A stretch of DNA of 64,000 nt. Origin: Rhynchopus euleeides (taxonomy: Eukaryota > Euglenozoa > Diplonemea > Diplonemida > Diplonemidae). This document shows, piece by piece, positions 62,901-64,000 of the stretch. A program made the translations under genes and the position numbers. Every line of letters begins with the position of its first letter. The first letter of the stretch is position 1. Location of the stretch: NCBI GenBank assembly GCA_963210315.1, contig OY723291.1, positions 1,054,001 to 1,118,000 of the forward strand, read 5' to 3'. The notes under the pieces are model-generated. The model worked only from the letters and a program-made list of their open reading frames with translations. It ran no database searches and had not been told where the DNA came from.

Positions 62901-64000
62901 GGGAGAGGGAGAGGGAGAGGGAGAGGGCTGCCGTGGAGAGAGAGCAGCAGGCGGAGCAGCGCAGCGACAGCCACGGCCACGCTGCACCCCAGGCGGAGCG
63001 GCAGCAGGGCGGGGCAGGCGCCGACACAGCCTCGCTGCCCTGCGGCGACTCGCAGGACGAGGAGGAGGGTGTCGCTGCAGCCGAGGCGGGGCCCAGTCGC
63101 GTGCTGCAGGTCGTGTCGCAGAGCGCGCCGCTTCTCTCCGCCCACAAGGGGCAGGGGCTGCGGGACAGCATGCAGCGCTACGCCACCGCCATCCGCCCGG
63201 CGGCCGCTGCGGGGGGCGGGACCACCAAGACAGGGGTTGACTTCTTCCGCCGCAAGAATCACCCCGTTGTGCGGCGGAAGCCGCTGGAGCCCACGCCGCT
63301 GCAGGATCCCTCATTCGTCGAGGCGCCCCCCACGCCGGCTTCGCCGGAGATCGGCGACACGGTTCATCACGCAGGGTTCCCCCACCCGCTGCGCGTGGTG
63401 CGCATCGTTGGTGATGTTGTGGGTGTGGCTGCGCCGCCACCACCGCCCGGTGGCAGCGGCAGCGGGAGCGGCAGCGCTGCCCCTGCCGCACGCGACGCCT
63501 GTGGCAGGCTCGTCTTCGGCGCTGCCCCCACGTCGCCCCCCGGCGAGGGTGCGGATTCGTCTGCGGAGGGGGCCGCAGCCGACCCCTTCGTGCACAAGAT
63601 GCCCCTGGGCCTGCTGCAGTTCTTCCACGGGCGGGGCTGGGTGCTGCCGCGCCCGTCTCGTCCTGTGGCGGGCGATGCGGTTCACATGGGGGGCTGGCGT
63701 TATTCCGTTGCCGGTGACGCGGGGGGTGGCACGGTGCGGCTGCGTGCCCAGCAGGGGGGCAGCATGGCTGCCGGTGGGGAAGGTGAAGGTGAAGGGGGTG
63801 GCGAGGTGGAGGCAGCCAGCGGCACCGCGGTGGTGAGGGTTGCGGACCTGGTGTGGGGGGTGACGCAGCAGGGGCATTTGTGGACGCATGCGGCGAATGC
63901 GTGTCAGGTGGATTTCAACACGATGCGGCCGACGTCGTGCCCCGGGAGGGTTGATGCGGTGCCGCTGCGGCAGACGTCTGCCGGCCTGCGGCAGGTGTCA
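59921..64000 (+). CDS. very large leucine-rich-repeat protein, 3' end outside window
   Basis: The frame runs 1360 codons without a stop to the window edge. Residues ~82-190 hold LRR units (IVSLNLSGCSLSTL; LIEFLSLRSNRISDVSGV; LWVVDCSFNEIES; GSVDLRGNPLRKAELRHI). Residues ~330-740 look folded and helical (ILRRLHRNHERGHRFFSKY; NFYFVLLDSKLRFFQAAEE). A (RE)5 charged helix sits near ~990. The rest alternates Pro/Ala/Gly-rich linkers with short folded pieces (FFHGRGWVLPRPS). There is no intron signal. The build suits a cytoskeletal or signalling scaffold; I cannot name it. ATG 59921 is the first in-frame start before the coding character; AACAG at 59885 is a possible acceptor. Confidence 0.83.
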   Translation, partial: MPQEGRGEPNSGAVVPASPQAERCSSPLGCAEPVVRIPPRSLQSQLTGYTPGGVGDAQAGPADPPEGDPATATTEEGTVPVIQRLLLSNLTFLPSGTSPGKGLRLGNIVSLNLSGCSLSTLCPSVLSQTPLIEFLSLRSNRISDVSGVIGTPCAPFLWVVDCSFNEIESMEFLSKPGIRYGCHGSVDLRGNPLRKAELRHIVRLACIELNVTFSDETEGFLRSTQQGSSATTPPHTTAGQFTLQGYNLAANPQDIFRIGPGCFSRQGESMDYCDPAEAAAEGLAGPTGRRRGGVGVVVPAGAGVSAESSGVVWKGFATAGGGSATQSAPPDAVTPENTFLVVNGVVRGVSAPLKVNTRCILRRLHRNHERGHRFFSKYTTLLQEGGTPASRCRQRSGANPADAMPFVSPLLAPGGDPAVLTLLVQFYLELFQQRVLVSCGPHYFDDPLRRAAAAQVSLRSNPLLRLKRCVLTSPVSNIGVNGAQFYLTRTLLDEILRLPKEVEVAPPPHTTSATATAAHPPAAGTPTGAGGVQPDDPTNKAYRAALQELVGQAPFFWGLWGASPEVARQAATLLQADREYRLPEALLSKLLGMVVSAGLDAACDGGEAGHPGGISPSIRAAFVGECVSRLRGAAKELLICIVVAAAGGGSAAARVGRPLRSFFPPVGVGSEAGVNPFARLSQFAAFNFYFVLLDSKLRFFQAAEEIPHGGDAGMPLDCTPGLKETFKLIPQDLLRDALEEKIAVTSTQASAKQTEAQASCVAAAAEESHAMAWRVLSRAQRGSMVQTSPDDSVFNLCIHEMVRERQQQYSTGEIHDLRHAPPPQRAARSAATHHRIRQPFHAFRGGAEAEAVAALYANKELRCLREAEGPGTPDSPEEAAGRTLRLQPPPPPGEPSPMAVVSQAAAVVPRGGPAGAKAAGVPPPAPQAEGVREASASCCPAAKRGADEVRRGLQAERCPGTPLSVLANPAAGGARLVQRNLLIRAHRLQQQRERERERERERAAVEREQQAEQRSDSHGHAAPQAERQQGGAGADTASLPCGDSQDEEEGVAAAEAGPSRVLQVVSQSAPLLSAHKGQGLRDSMQRYATAIRPAAAAGGGTTKTGVDFFRRKNHPVVRRKPLEPTPLQDPSFVEAPPTPASPEIGDTVHHAGFPHPLRVVRIVGDVVGVAAPPPPPGGSGSGSGSAAPAARDACGRLVFGAAPTSPPGEGADSSAEGAAADPFVHKMPLGLLQFFHGRGWVLPRPSRPVAGDAVHMGGWRYSVAGDAGGGTVRLRAQQGGSMAAGGEGEGEGGGEVEAASGTAVVRVADLVWGVTQQGHLWTHAANACQVDFNTMRPTSCPGRVDAVPLRQTSAGLRQVS

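Noticed and set aside
1-64000. tRNA, 5S rRNA or spliced-leader RNA gene
   Set aside because: I looked for T-arm and leader-like strings and found no convincing full structure; a covariance search would be needed.

Overview
The window is nuclear DNA of a eukaryote, GC-rich and full of C/G homopolymer runs. The best fit is a flagellated protist with spliced-leader trans-splicing, probably a euglenozoan and perhaps a diplonemid. This rests on three things. All eleven host-type genes lie on the + strand. Most start codons sit a short distance (2 to about 75 nt) after a polypyrimidine tract ending in AG, at gene starts with no upstream coding exon. Eight cis-introns that restore reading frames are 109-209 nt long, and seven of them have a GTATG donor. 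The ribosomal protein S9/uS4 gene and several coiled-coil, leucine-rich-repeat and EF-hand-like proteins suit a flagellate. The phylum is an inference.

Layout. 1-1929: hAT-family transposase, open at the left edge. 2682-5648: composite repeat element with 15-bp inverted ends. 5675-15076: no recognisable gene. 15077-20734: an EF-hand-like protein and two tandem glycine-rich paralogs. 22522-23388: MULE-like non-autonomous element with a 9-bp target duplication. 24272-34101: dense gene run (PH-like/coiled-coil protein, LRR protein, RPS9, small basic protein, long coiled-coil protein). 34102-41175: repeats and unassigned DNA. 41176-42006: Aat-like aminoacyl-tRNA-protein transferase homolog. 43397-46387, 48194-50484, 51427-52211 and 52232-53329: four terminal-inverted-repeat elements. 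54159-58555: a His-rich disordered protein and a six-exon coiled-coil protein. 59921-64000: a very large LRR protein running off the right edge.

The host genes do not form one pathway. Their arrangement looks like a directional, possibly polycistronic array interrupted by transposon-rich islands. The most unusual material is in the islands: an 11-copy hairpin repeat, mostly in same-orientation pairs about 160 nt apart and shared by otherwise different elements; a shared acidic-tailed protein family carried by two different inverted-repeat elements; and a conserved ~55-nt motif present four times outside recognisable elements. The tandem glycine-rich paralogs with LIR-like motifs at both ends are the most interesting host genes. 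All functional calls come from reading the sequence only; no database search was done.
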